36,890 bases of DNA. Origin: an uncultured Clostridia bacterium (GTDB lineage Bacteria > Bacillota > Clostridia > Lachnospirales > Lachnospiraceae). Shown piece after piece: positions 8,599 to 16,204 of this stretch (the stretch's first letter is position 1; every line of letters starts with the position of its first letter). Below the pieces are notes generated by a model, which searched no databases, was not told where the DNA came from, and saw only the letters and a list, made by a program, of their open reading frames with translations. Made by a program: the position numbers and the translations under genes. The DNA is taken from NCBI GenBank assembly GCA_946624325.1, contig CAMOSC010000006.1, positions 1 to 36,890 on the forward strand, read 5' to 3'.

Positions 8599-9501
8599 TT
8601 ATTCCTTCACGGCTCCGACCATCATGCCCGTCACAAAGTACTTCTGCAGGAAGGGATAGATCATGATAATCGGGACAACCGTAATGACCATGGCAGAGGT
8701 CTGGACAGACAGGCTGGTGGTATTGCCGGACTGGTGCAGGGATGCGTTGACATTCTGCGACGCCGTGGTATTGTTCTGGTTGATGATCTCCATCATCAGA
8801 TAGGGGAGCGTGCGCAGCGTCTTGGTTTTCACAAAGAAGGTGCTGTCATACCAGTTGTTCCAGTGGCCGACGCCCACAAACAGCGCCAGGGTGGCCATGA
8901 AGGGTTTGGAAATCGGCATGATGATCCTGGTAAAGACCTTCAGCTCGGAGGCGCCGTCCAGCTTGGCGGACTCGCGCAGGGAATCCGGAATGTCCTCAAA
9001 GAAAGCCCGTCCGATTGTTATATAGAAGAGGTTGAGCGCTCCGGGAACCACATAGACCCAGAAGGTATCAACCAGCTTCAGCGTCCTGAGCACCATGTAG
9101 TACGGGATGATGCCGCCGGAAAAGTACATGCAGATGATGATGAAGATCATATAGTACTTTTTCCCGATCAGTCCCTTAAAGGACATGGCGTAGGATACCA
9201 GGGTGGTGAAGAGAACCGTAATAACGGTTCCGACGATTGTACGCGCAACGGAGAGGCCCAGCGCCCGCACCCATTTGATATCCGTAAAGAACGAGGAATA
9301 GTTGCTCAGCGTAAATGCCCTGGGAACCCAGTAGATCCCGCCCTTGCTGGCATCCACGCCCTCATTGAAGGAGATGATCAGCACATAATAGAACGGATAA
9401 ACCGTGGCAAACAGGATCAGGATGCAGAAAACCATGATGACGGTATCCATGATCCAGTCTTCCCTGCTGCGTTTTCTTTTTCTTCTGATGCGTTCCGCCA
9501 T
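8599..9501 (-). CDS. Sugar ABC transporter permease, LplC/YtcP-like
   Basis: The protein has 300 residues and about six hydrophobic helices, normal for this family. The EAA loop, which docks the ATPase, is ESAKLDGASELKVFTRIIMPISKP. The N-terminus is basic (RRKRKRSRED) and precedes the first helix. The start ATG at 9501 follows GAGGTG. It lies 70 bases downstream of the LplB-type permease gene, and together they form the membrane channel for the binding protein encoded next. No ATPase gene is present in the cluster, which is usual for the LplBC/YtcQ group. Confidence 0.94.
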   Translation of the reverse strand: MAERIRRKRKRSREDWIMDTVIMVFCILILFATVYPFYYVLIISFNEGVDASKGGIYWVPRAFTLSNYSSFFTDIKWVRALGLSVARTIVGTVITVLFTTLVSYAMSFKGLIGKKYYMIFIIICMYFSGGIIPYYMVLRTLKLVDTFWVYVVPGALNLFYITIGRAFFEDIPDSLRESAKLDGASELKVFTRIIMPISKPFMATLALFVGVGHWNNWYDSTFFVKTKTLRTLPYLMMEIINQNNTTASQNVNASLHQSGNTTSLSVQTSAMVITVVPIIMIYPFLQKYFVTGMMVGAVKE

Positions 9502-9571
9502 ATACTCACCTCATTGATAATCCGCTGCCTTTTCGGCGCTGTCCGTTTCATGCCGCACTTTCCGAAGAACC

Positions 9572-10513
9572 TTAGAACAGGCCGGAGCCCGCCAGCTTCT
9601 TGGACGTGAAATTGCTGGCAAAAATCAGCAGCAGTGAAATAATGGACTGCACCAGGCCTACGGCGGTGGCGTAGGAGTAGCGCCCTTCCTGGAGACCGAC
9701 CCTGAAGACATAAGCCTGTATGATTTCGGAGGTATCCGCGTTGACGCTGTTGCCGAGCAGATACGACTGTTCGAAATTGGAACCGGACAGACCGCCGCCG
9801 AGCAGGTTTCCGATGGTCATAATCAGGACGATCACGATGGTGGTCTTGATGTTGGGCATGGTGATATAGCGGATCCGCTGCATTCTGGAAGCGCCGTCGA
9901 TCTGCGCCGCCTCGTAAAGCTCCTGGCTGATACCGACAATGGAGGCCAGGAAAATGATGGTCCACCAGCCCATCTCTTTCCAGATATCCAGCCCTACGGC
10001 CAGTCCCCAGAACAGCTTCGGGTCGGTCAGGAAATTGATCGGAGCCGAAATCAGGTGCAGGGAGGAGAGCAGGGTGTTGATGATTCCGTTTTTGGACAGG
10101 AACTGGAAGGATATTCCGGAGATAATGATCCAGGATATAAAGTGCGGCAGATAGCTTGCCGTCTGAAGGACCTTCTTGAAGCGGAGGTTGCGCAGCTCAT
10201 TGACCATCAGGGCGAAGAGGATTGGCATGGGGAAGGTGAAAATCAGCTTCAGCACGCTGAGCGCTATGGTATTGCGGACCAGTCTGTCGAATTTGTAGTC
10301 GTTGACAAACTCCATGAAGTATTTGAATCCCACCCATTTGCTGGTGAACATTCCGCTGATGCCGGTGCTGATGCGGTAATCCTTAAAGCCGATGATCAGG
10401 CCGAACATGGGAATGACATTGAAAATCACCAGGTAAAGAATACCCGCCCATACAAAAGCCTGTATGGCCGACTGCTTTTTGAACCTTTTCCAGAAGCTCT
10501 TTTTTTCGGTCAT
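9572..10513 (-). CDS. Sugar ABC transporter permease, LplB/YtcO-like
   Basis: The ORF track opens at 10564, but the best start is the ATG at 10513 (MTEKKSFWKRF), nine bases after AGGAAGG, giving 313 residues. The protein has six predicted helices, starting with the LVIFNVIPMFGLIIGFKDY segment typical of LplB. The ATPase-docking EAA loop is EAAQIDGASRMQRIRYITMP. It is the first gene of the minus-strand cluster of permease, permease, binding protein and GH95. The C-terminal LAGSGLF is common in the family. Confidence 0.94.
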   Translation of the reverse strand: MTEKKSFWKRFKKQSAIQAFVWAGILYLVIFNVIPMFGLIIGFKDYRISTGISGMFTSKWVGFKYFMEFVNDYKFDRLVRNTIALSVLKLIFTFPMPILFALMVNELRNLRFKKVLQTASYLPHFISWIIISGISFQFLSKNGIINTLLSSLHLISAPINFLTDPKLFWGLAVGLDIWKEMGWWTIIFLASIVGISQELYEAAQIDGASRMQRIRYITMPNIKTTIVIVLIMTIGNLLGGGLSGSNFEQSYLLGNSVNADTSEIIQAYVFRVGLQEGRYSYATAVGLVQSIISLLLIFASNFTSKKLAGSGLF

Positions 10514-10659
10514 AAGCATCTTCCTTCCTGCCCGATAGGATCTTTTCGCACAACCCCTTCCCATCGGCTGTTTATGCCGGGGCGGGACGTAAAGCCGTTC
10601 CTCTGCCGGCAGACCGGGCTGCCGGTGGTCCGGACCTTCGGTCCTGTGTTTATATGACC

Positions 10660-10688
10660 ATCATAGGGCATCCGCGAAAACATTTAAA
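10660..10688 (-). promoter_or_regulatory. Possible promoter of the sugar ABC/GH95 cluster
   Basis: On the minus strand TTTAAA (10688-10683) and TATGAT (10665-10660) are 17 bases apart. The -10 matches 5 of 6 and the -35 matches 4 of 6, a weak -35 that would suit an activator such as the YesN-type regulator. The leader would be about 140 bases. Confidence 0.42.
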
Positions 10689-10739
10689 GATACAATTTTT
10701 CGGGGACAGCACAAAAATTCTGTAATCGGGAATGCGTAT

Positions 10740-10756
10740 GGTTACTATTCAGAACC
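10740..10756. repeat. Possible end fragment of the dispersed repeat
   Basis: GGTTACTATTCAGAACC resembles the left end of the repeat (GTTACTGTTCAGAGCC) with two changes. I see no matching right end or hairpins, so it could be a remnant. Confidence 0.35.
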
Positions 10757-10894
10757 GGGCGCCAATCGCGGAAAGAATGCGGACTCCGCCGGCGGAAATC
10801 TATGTGCGGCAGGCATGTCGTATGGCCGGGAGAAGAGAGAATATTTAAAATGCATAACATTTGACAGGATAAACTTCCATCTTGCCTGAAACTG

Positions 10895-10903
10895 TGCTAC
10901 AAT
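10895..10903 (+). promoter_or_regulatory. Extended -10 promoter element
   Basis: TGCTACAAT is an extended -10 element about 95 bases before the secreted-protein gene at 10997. The hexamer 17 bases upstream (TTCCAT) is a poor -35, which an extended -10 can tolerate. Confidence 0.5.
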
Positions 10904-10996
10904 GAGACCATACAAGGTGCGGCTGCGGGCAGCGGCCGCCGCCATCCGCAGGGGAAATTGTTCAGAGCCCGTATAACCGGGAGAAAGGAAGGTTTT

Positions 10997-12259
10997 ATGA
11001 GAAGGAAAGTATTGCCCGCCGTCCTGACATTTGCGTTGACTGCCCTCATGCCCTGGAGCGCATCGGCGGGGGCCGTCGGCGCAGCCGTAGAGGCTGAAAC
11101 CGAAACGTCCGGGGAAGCAAGCCTTGAGGATATTGAAGTGGGCGAGGCCGTCATCGTCGGCGGCGTCAGCACGGGAGAGGATATTCTGGGAATTCTTCCC
11201 CCGGTGGAGGAGGAAGAAGAGGAGGAAGGGTATGTCATTGCGCTGGATGACCTGAACATTTCCATCCGGCTTAAGGATTTTGTATCCGTCAGACAGGATG
11301 AGGACGGTTTCGTGTATATCCACACCCTCAGGGACGGATCCATCCCCTATGTGATTGTCGGCAGTTATGATATTCCCTATGAGAAAGTGGCGGATGCCTT
11401 TACGAACCTGATGTCGGATACCTATGAGGATCTCGATGTGGATGCCCTGATCGAGGGAATCGAGATCGGGGATCTGGAGTTCACCAAGGTGATCTACCAG
11501 TATACCATCAGCGGATATGACGCGGTTGACACCCGGCTTTTCTGCGATTACAGGGGAACCTCCTATATGTTCGGCATGAAGGAGGTTGAGGATCTGGATT
11601 TCACGGTGGGAGAGGATTATCTGAAAGCCGTGGCGGGGAGCATTGAGCAGCTTGCCGGCGGCTTTGGGGATTATGAATACCATGTGGATGCGGACCATGA
11701 CAGCCTGCTGTTTGAGGACCTGGACCAGGGCGGTGTCGGCGGCGGAGGCAAGGATATCATCCTGAGGCCTGAGGAGTCCACGGAATCGGGTGAGGATGCG
11801 GGAAAAACCTTCAATGAGGAGGATGCCCCGTACGAAGGCATCTGGATTCCCTTTGAGGACGGCTTTATGCTTTATCTGCCGACGGACTGGAACTGGCTGG
11901 AGCTGACGCAGGAGCAGCAGCAGAGCGGCGTGCTGGTCGCGGCCGGCGATGCCTCGGTGGGCGAACCGATGCCCTTTATCAACGTCGCGGCAGCCTATGA
12001 AGAGTCTGTCAGCTCCATGGAAGAACTGGCCGAAATCATTGAGGCGGGCGGATATACCGTGGAGGAAATCGGCATGGTCAACGACCTGGAATGCCTGGTA
12101 TACCATGACCCGACAGGCGTGGTCCGCGGCGAGATGTTCATGTACCCGCTGGATGAGGAGAGCGGATACTTCTTCGCCCTGGTGGCCAACAACTACGACC
12201 GGGATGAGGAGACCTTTGATTCGATCCTTCTGTCCCTCTCCAGGTATGAGGAAGAATAA
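10997..12259 (+). CDS. Secreted acidic protein of unknown function with two similar domains
   Basis: The track begins at 10958, but the ATG at 10997 follows AGGAAGG and opens a signal peptide (MRRKVLPAVLTFALTALMPWSASA), giving 420 residues. After an acidic linker with a run of glutamates come two regions of roughly 150 residues. Each looks like beta strands, then a helix, then strands ending in a helix with SIEQL or ILLSLSR. I infer two PsbP/DcrB-like domains in tandem; this needs structure prediction. No catalytic motif is seen. It is transcribed alone, with its own promoter, and ends before a terminator belonging to the convergent gene. I do not recognise the family. Confidence 0.85.
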   Translation: MRRKVLPAVLTFALTALMPWSASAGAVGAAVEAETETSGEASLEDIEVGEAVIVGGVSTGEDILGILPPVEEEEEEEGYVIALDDLNISIRLKDFVSVRQDEDGFVYIHTLRDGSIPYVIVGSYDIPYEKVADAFTNLMSDTYEDLDVDALIEGIEIGDLEFTKVIYQYTISGYDAVDTRLFCDYRGTSYMFGMKEVEDLDFTVGEDYLKAVAGSIEQLAGGFGDYEYHVDADHDSLLFEDLDQGGVGGGGKDIILRPEESTESGEDAGKTFNEEDAPYEGIWIPFEDGFMLYLPTDWNWLELTQEQQQSGVLVAAGDASVGEPMPFINVAAAYEESVSSMEELAEIIEAGGYTVEEIGMVNDLECLVYHDPTGVVRGEMFMYPLDEESGYFFALVANNYDRDEETFDSILLSLSRYEEE

Positions 12260-12372
12260 AAGCGATGAAGCGGTTCTGAAACAGCCCGCCCCGGCATGGT
12301 TCGGGAACGGCCGGAATCATGGGGAAAGCCGGAATAAAATACCCCGTTATATCGCGTAATGTCCCGTAAAAA

Positions 12373-12405
12373 ACGGCTTCACGGAGGAACTGTCCGTGAA
12401 GCCGT
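12373..12405 (-). terminator. Rho-independent terminator of the cation transporter gene
   Basis: ACGGCTTCACGGA (12373-12385) pairs perfectly with TCCGTGAAGCCGT (12393-12405) around a 7-base loop. On the minus strand the stem runs into TTTTTT, directly after the transporter stop codon. The plus side lacks a good T run, although the hairpin may also slow transcription from the secreted-protein gene. Confidence 0.85.
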
Positions 12406-12408
12406 ATT

Positions 12409-13575
12409 CTATTCGCTGAAATTGTAATCGGCATCCCAGAAAGCCTGAGCGGTGAGCCCGGGATGCAGGGCCTCTACTTCCGAGGTGATTTCTCTGCACA
12501 GGCCCTCCGGGTCCGTGGTATCGAAATCCACTATGACGTCAAACTGGATGACATTGTTTTTCAGATAAAAGCCGTGAACCTGAAGGACGTGCTCATGCTT
12601 CATGGCGATATCCGTGATCTCCTTCCTGAGTTCCCCGGCGAATGCATTCTGGCTGTTCTTGGAGTAAATGCCGATGGCCGAGAGCAGCACATGGTGATCC
12701 TGATAGACCTTTACGCTGATCCGGCGGATCAGGTCGCTGATCTCATAAGCCGGCATCGTGTCAATGACTTCAACGTGCAGGGAACCGGTGATGCGGTTGG
12801 GACCGTAATCGTGCAGCATCATATCATAGACGCCGTACACCTCGGGAAAGGACTCTACCGTCCTGCGGACTGCGCGGACGATGTCCGGACTGACCCGCTG
12901 GCCGAGGATTTCCGAGATGGTGCTGTACTCCATTTCCACACCGGTTTTGATGATAAGAACGGAGATCAGGGCGCCAAGCCATGCCTCCAGCGCAAGACCC
13001 GAGGATAGGAAAATCACGGCGGCCGTAAAGGTGGAGGCCGAGATCAGGGCGTCCATGAGGGCGTCCTTTCCGGAATTGATGAGGGTTTCGGAGTTGACCT
13101 GCTTTCCCGTGGCGGTGACATGTCTGCCCAGCACGATCTTCACCAGGATGCAGACAGCCACAATGACCAGTGAAAGAACGGAGTACTCCGGGACCTCCGG
13201 CCAGAGGATTTTGCGGATGGATTCGATCAGCGAGGAAATTCCGGCCGAAAAGATCAGGGCCCCTAACAGCATGGCGCTTAGATATTCCATACGTCCGTGG
13301 CCGTAGGGGTGCTTTTTGTCCGGCTTTTTTGCGGCCAGCAGGGTTCCGATAATGGTAATCAGGGAGGAGCCCGCATCCGTGAGGTTGTTGACGGCATCCA
13401 GCGTGATGGCGATGGAGCGGGTGGCGAGTCCCGTGAAGGCTTTGATCAGGGCGAGCAGGGTATTGGCCAGAATCCCCGTAATGCCGGTGCGGACGATCAC
13501 GAGGTTTCTGTCCGCCTGCGGGTCAGACGGTGATGTCGGAAGAATCCTGGAGATGAACTGTACAATCTTATTCAT
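12409..13575 (-). CDS. Cation diffusion facilitator (probably Mn-type) with an added C-terminal domain
   Basis: The track starts at 13668, but its first 31 codons lie in the dispersed repeat. ATG at 13575 follows AGGA and gives 388 residues. The membrane domain has the CDF signature DAVNNLTDAGSS in helix 2, the loop HPYGHGRMEYLSA, and SGKDALMDALIS in helix 5. The transport site would be Asn63, Asp67, Asp171 and Asp175. Zinc transporters usually have His in place of the Asn and one Asp; the N-D-D-D set is reported for Mn exporters such as MntE, so Mn2+ is my inference. After the usual dimerisation domain (FPEVYGVYDMMLHDYG) there is a second alpha/beta domain (HVLQVHGFYLKNN...). The small upstream gene carries this same second domain. 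Both are probably co-transcribed. Confidence 0.93.
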   Translation of the reverse strand: MNKIVQFISRILPTSPSDPQADRNLVIVRTGITGILANTLLALIKAFTGLATRSIAITLDAVNNLTDAGSSLITIIGTLLAAKKPDKKHPYGHGRMEYLSAMLLGALIFSAGISSLIESIRKILWPEVPEYSVLSLVIVAVCILVKIVLGRHVTATGKQVNSETLINSGKDALMDALISASTFTAAVIFLSSGLALEAWLGALISVLIIKTGVEMEYSTISEILGQRVSPDIVRAVRRTVESFPEVYGVYDMMLHDYGPNRITGSLHVEVIDTMPAYEISDLIRRISVKVYQDHHVLLSAIGIYSKNSQNAFAGELRKEITDIAMKHEHVLQVHGFYLKNNVIQFDVIVDFDTTDPEGLCREITSEVEALHPGLTAQAFWDADYNFSE

Positions 13576-13595
13576 AGCTGTATATCCTGAAGTAT

Positions 13596-13744
13596 GTTGA
13601 CTGTTCAGAGCGAGTAGGTCATTCAAAAATAACTGCACCGAATGCCCGCTTGTTTTTCCGAACAGCACAGGTCAAAAATCCTCGGCGATGCCTGCATCGC
13701 CTGTGTTTTGTGCCATTTCCGGAGTCTGGCTCTGAACAGGAAAC
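13596..13744. repeat. Structured dispersed repeat, variant copy 3
   Basis: The ends are GTTGACTGTTCAGAGC (plus) and GCTCTGAACAGGAAAC. Read on the minus strand, the first part CTGTTCAGAGCCAGACTCCGGAAATGGC is identical to copy 2. The inside then differs and contains its own hairpin (GGCGATG/CATCGCC) within CACAGG/CCTGTG arms. It lies between the small CDF-like gene and the transporter gene in the direction of transcription. Confidence 0.7.
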
Positions 13745-13820
13745 CATAAAAAACCAGCAGGCCAAATCCGAGAGGAAAAATGTCGTGCCCGGCCCGGACC
13801 GCTTCGGGCGGAAGGCTTTG

Positions 13821-14183
13821 TCAGTCCGAAATATCGGTATCCAGTACAATCCGGAAGCTGTAATCAGGGTATGCCTCCTGAACTTTCTGCAGGATGCTGC
13901 GATAGACACTGTTCCTGTCCTTTACATCAAAACCGATGATTACGTCAAACTGTGCGCGTTTTGCGGCTTCATCCAGATAAAAACCGTGTACCTGCAGGAC
14001 TCCGGGGAAGCTGCCCGCAATTTTGCGGACAGCCTTTTCCATGGAGGCTGCCGCATCATTTTTGCTGTTGACGGCGTAGACGGAAATACCGGTCATGATG
14101 ACGGCGTGGACGGACAGGAAAACATTGGCGATAATCCCGATCACGCTGGTTCTGATAATTACATGATTCCGGTCTGTATCCAT
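13821..14183 (-). CDS. Miniature CDF-related protein: one membrane helix plus the extra C-terminal domain
   Basis: The protein has 120 residues from ATG at 14183 (a TTG two codons upstream is closer to AGGAGG and is also possible). Residues 1-35 (DRNHVIIRTSVIGIIANVFLS) match the first helix region of the neighbouring transporter (DRNLVIVRTGITGILANTLLA). The remainder (VLQVHGFYLDE..., QFDVIIGFDVKDR) matches the transporter's last 90 residues. The other membrane helices, the metal site and the first cytoplasmic domain are absent. The reading frame is intact, has its own RBS and is first after a consensus promoter, so I do not treat it as a pseudogene. A regulatory partner of the full transporter is a reasonable inference. 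Confidence 0.85.
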   Translation of the reverse strand: MDTDRNHVIIRTSVIGIIANVFLSVHAVIMTGISVYAVNSKNDAAASMEKAVRKIAGSFPGVLQVHGFYLDEAAKRAQFDVIIGFDVKDRNSVYRSILQKVQEAYPDYSFRIVLDTDISD

Positions 14184-14231
14184 ATTCAAGGTGCCTCCTC
14201 TGCGGGCAAGCTGCCCGAAATATTTCCCCTA

Positions 14232-14260
14232 ATTATAAGCCTCCGCCGGCTGCTTGTCAA
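14232..14260 (-). promoter_or_regulatory. Consensus sigma-A promoter of the mini-CDF/CDF unit
   Basis: On the minus strand TTGACA (14260-14255) and TATAAT (14237-14232) are separated by 17 bases, a perfect match at both boxes. A small hairpin CGGGCA/TGCCCG (14203-14217) lies in the leader just before the AGGAGG of the mini-CDF gene and could affect its translation. Confidence 0.85.
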
Positions 14261-14299
14261 TGCGCGGGGGAGGAGCTGCCTGAAACGGGAGAAACAGGC

Positions 14300-14328
14300 T
14301 TTACACGGCGCCTGATTTGGGGCATAAT
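14300..14328 (+). promoter_or_regulatory. Probable promoter of the coiled-coil hypothetical gene
   Basis: TTTACA (14300-14305) and CATAAT (14323-14328) are 17 bases apart, each matching 5 of 6 consensus positions. It is divergent from the CDF promoter about 40 bases away. Confidence 0.65.
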
Positions 14329-14367
14329 ATAGATAAGGAAATCGAGAGAAGACAGAGGAGGTTTATG

Positions 14368-14883
14368 ATGGGACAGAAAATGACATCAGCGTATGCCAGC
14401 AAACTGATCAGGAAGCTGAATGAAGATAAAGAGTACTGGCTGGAACTGGAAAGAACCGGTCATCTCTATACGGCGGCCGTAGGCGAGACACCGGTGATTC
14501 CGGATTATGATTACGGCAAAGTGGCATCGCGAATTGAGGAGATAGACAATCAGATCTGCGTCCTGAAGCATGCCATCAACAAGGCCAATGTGGAAAGCGA
14601 AATTGATGTGGAGGGAAAAATCCTCAGCGCCGATCGGATTCTCGTGCGCATGGCACAGCTCAATGGCCGTAAACTGATTCTGGATAATATGCGCAAGCAG
14701 CAGCCTCAGAAGAGGCTTCCGAGCGGTTATGGGGCCAGAACCACTGTGGCGGAATATCAGTATATCAACTATGACCTGGAACTGATCCGCAATGAGTATG
14801 ACCGCATTGACCGGGAAATATCCGCCATGCAGCTGGCGCTCGATCATTACAACCAGACAGAGGAATTTGAAGTGGAACTCTGA
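14368..14883 (+). CDS. Conserved-looking coiled-coil protein, function unknown
   Basis: The track begins at 14317, but the ATG at 14368 lies six bases after AGGAGG, giving 171 residues (MGQKMTSAYASKLIRKLN); the ATG just before it is also possible. The protein is charged and mostly helical, with two long segments likely to form coiled coils separated by RLPSGYGARTTVAEYQYINYD. It ends DHYNQTEEFEVEL. The ending and overall pattern recall DIP1984-type proteins, a family without a settled function; this is a weak recognition. No signal peptide or membrane helix is seen, so it is probably cytoplasmic. It is a single-gene unit with its own promoter. Confidence 0.82.
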   Translation: MGQKMTSAYASKLIRKLNEDKEYWLELERTGHLYTAAVGETPVIPDYDYGKVASRIEEIDNQICVLKHAINKANVESEIDVEGKILSADRILVRMAQLNGRKLILDNMRKQQPQKRLPSGYGARTTVAEYQYINYDLELIRNEYDRIDREISAMQLALDHYNQTEEFEVEL

Positions 14884-15197
14884 GAAACCCACTGTCCTGC
14901 CGCCCGGTACAATGCCGGAGGCAGCCTTTGGGAGCGGCTTTCAGAGTCGGTATTTTCCGGTGCAGACCTTCCGCGCTTTGCGCAGCCTTTTGGATTCCGG
15001 TGACAGATAGCGTGAAATGTTAGGGTTATTGATTATCTGTTATTCTTTTATTGGATCAGGGTTTAATGTTCGGAGGCATCTTGAGGAGGTATCTCTTCTA
15101 CACCGGTCTGCACGAAAACCGGTCCTTCGGGACAAGGGGCATGGGGGTTCGGTTTCCCATGCCCCGTTCCTTGTCGCGGCATTCGCCGTATGCAGAA
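14884..15197. other. Intergenic stretch with a strong hairpin and no gene
   Basis: This gap holds no convincing ORF. Its main feature is a stem at 15131-15175: GGGGCATGGG (15136-15145) pairs with CCCATGCCCC (15156-15165), extended outward by GACAA/TTGTC with a bulge. It lacks a T run on the plus strand. ACCGGT occurs twice just upstream. It may terminate or protect the upstream transcript, but this is not clear. Confidence 0.5.
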
Positions 15198-15260
15198 AAA
15201 CTGCCAGACTGTCCCGCGTGAACCTGAAAAAACGGTTCCCCCGTGCCTGTCTGGCAGTTT
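15198..15260 (-). terminator. Long terminator hairpin of the 148-residue unknown gene
   Basis: AAACTGCCAGAC (15198-15209) pairs perfectly with GTCTGGCAGTTT (15249-15260). An inner stem begins GAACC/GGTTC. Reading on the minus strand the stem ends in a run of T, directly after the gene at 15331-15777. The outer stem is unusually far from the loop for a simple terminator. Confidence 0.7.
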
Positions 15261-15330
15261 ATCTGCGCATAAATCGGGTGATCTCCCGTCAGATTACCGA
15301 TGTGAAACGGCAAATTGCTCAGAACATCCC

Positions 15331-15777
15331 TCAGAACGCTGCCGAAATGATTTTCTGCAGGGAGAAGCCCAGGAGGTTCAGAATTTTCTGATAGAGAACA
15401 GGATCGTCGTAAACCAGGATATAGTCATGAGGCACAAGGGTTTCCTCGGACAGCCTGTTCCTGAGCATGTCTGCGAAGGTTCTCTTGTCCGCATAGCTAG
15501 TGGTGACGGCTACAGGCTCGGAAGTGCCGTTTAAGTTCAGGGCAATATCCACCTCGTCAAAGCCGATGTGCCAGCGTTCCGCCTCCCGGCCCACAAAGAC
15601 AAACTCCCGGCAGCCGGCGAGAAAGAGCTGCCGCGCCTGGCTCCGGATATACTCTTCATTAATAATATGATCCACCAGAAAACAGCAGGTAAAGCGGTGC
15701 GCAGGCTTCAGCTCAATCTGTCCGTAGACCAGCGGGGTACTGGATAAGTTATATGATAAATGTTGATTATATCTCAA
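15331..15777 (-). CDS. Small cytoplasmic protein of unknown function
   Basis: The protein has 148 residues and starts with TTG at 15777, six bases after AAGGAG; no better ATG is available. It appears globular, with an early segment FTCCFLVDHIINEEYIRSQARQLFLAGCREFVFVG and a central RWHIGFDEVDIALNLN. The FxFVGxxAExWHxGFDEVD pattern faintly recalls small DUF families annotated only by sequence, but I cannot name the family with confidence. There is no signal peptide or membrane helix. It is flanked by its own promoter and terminator and is probably monocistronic. Confidence 0.75.
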   Translation of the reverse strand: MRYNQHLSYNLSSTPLVYGQIELKPAHRFTCCFLVDHIINEEYIRSQARQLFLAGCREFVFVGREAERWHIGFDEVDIALNLNGTSEPVAVTTSYADKRTFADMLRNRLSEETLVPHDYILVYDDPVLYQKILNLLGFSLQKIISAAF

Positions 15778-15816
15778 ATGATACTCCTTTTGAATGATTT
15801 CCTTCGGGTTTCCCCT

Positions 15817-15845
15817 ACTTTACGCTTTTTGAATCCATTTGTCAA
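15817..15845 (-). promoter_or_regulatory. Promoter of the 148-residue unknown gene
   Basis: On the minus strand TTGACA (15845-15840) and TAAAGT (15822-15817) are 17 bases apart. The TTG start at 15777 lies about 35 bases downstream of the expected transcription start. Confidence 0.7.
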
Positions 15846-15900
15846 GCCTTTCACAAAATGTTAACAGAAACGAAAGTTTCCTTTCGCGGCGGGAAGGGCC

Positions 15901-16042
15901 GAAATTATGATGCACCAATCCGGCCGCAGATACCGTAAGCGCGGCGGAAGGAAAATGTCTGAAGGCGACTTCCCCGGAGCCTGAAGACATTTCTCCTGAA
16001 GCCACGCGAAGGGTTGAAATCATGATGCAGCAATCCTGCCGC
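15901..16042. repeat. Pair of 27-bp direct repeats flanking a hairpin upstream of the LysR gene
   Basis: GAAATTATGATGCACCAATC... (15901-15927) recurs at 16016-16042 as GAAATCATGATGCAGCAATC..., 24 of 27 bases identical, 115 bases apart. Between them AAATGTCT (15953-15960) pairs with AGACATTT (15985-15992), followed inward by AGGC/GCCT with symmetrical GA internal loops. It could be regulatory or a remnant of a duplicated element. Confidence 0.7.
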
Positions 16043-16075
16043 CGCTGCGCAATACAGCAGGCACAATGAAAGGGA

Positions 16076-16104
16076 TTGCATAAATCATATAAAAAAAGTA
16101 TAAT
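16076..16104 (+). promoter_or_regulatory. Promoter of the LysR-led operon
   Basis: TTGCAT (16076-16081) and TATAAT (16099-16104) are 17 bases apart. Transcription would begin near 16111, leaving a leader of about 95 bases before the LysR ATG. No other strong promoter is seen before 26 kb on this strand. Confidence 0.75.
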
Positions 16105-16204
16105 GGAAGCAGTAAAGTCCGCCATAGAGTTTTATGCTCTGCAGACAGCATTCTTCCGCCGGGAAGAAAGCGCCTGCAGATTTCCGCGCGATCGGAGGTA
16201 AGCC

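Noticed and set aside
10745-12106. 453-residue minus-strand ORF opposite the secreted protein gene
   Set aside because: It lacks an RBS and family features, while the plus-strand frame has a signal peptide and RBS.
13821-14183. Calling the mini-CDF gene a pseudogene
   Set aside because: The frame is open, it has AGGAGG and a perfect promoter, and both ends match functional parts of the transporter.
14884-15330. ORFs of 72, 124 and 114 residues in this gap
   Set aside because: They lack RBSs and overlap strong hairpins and a terminator.
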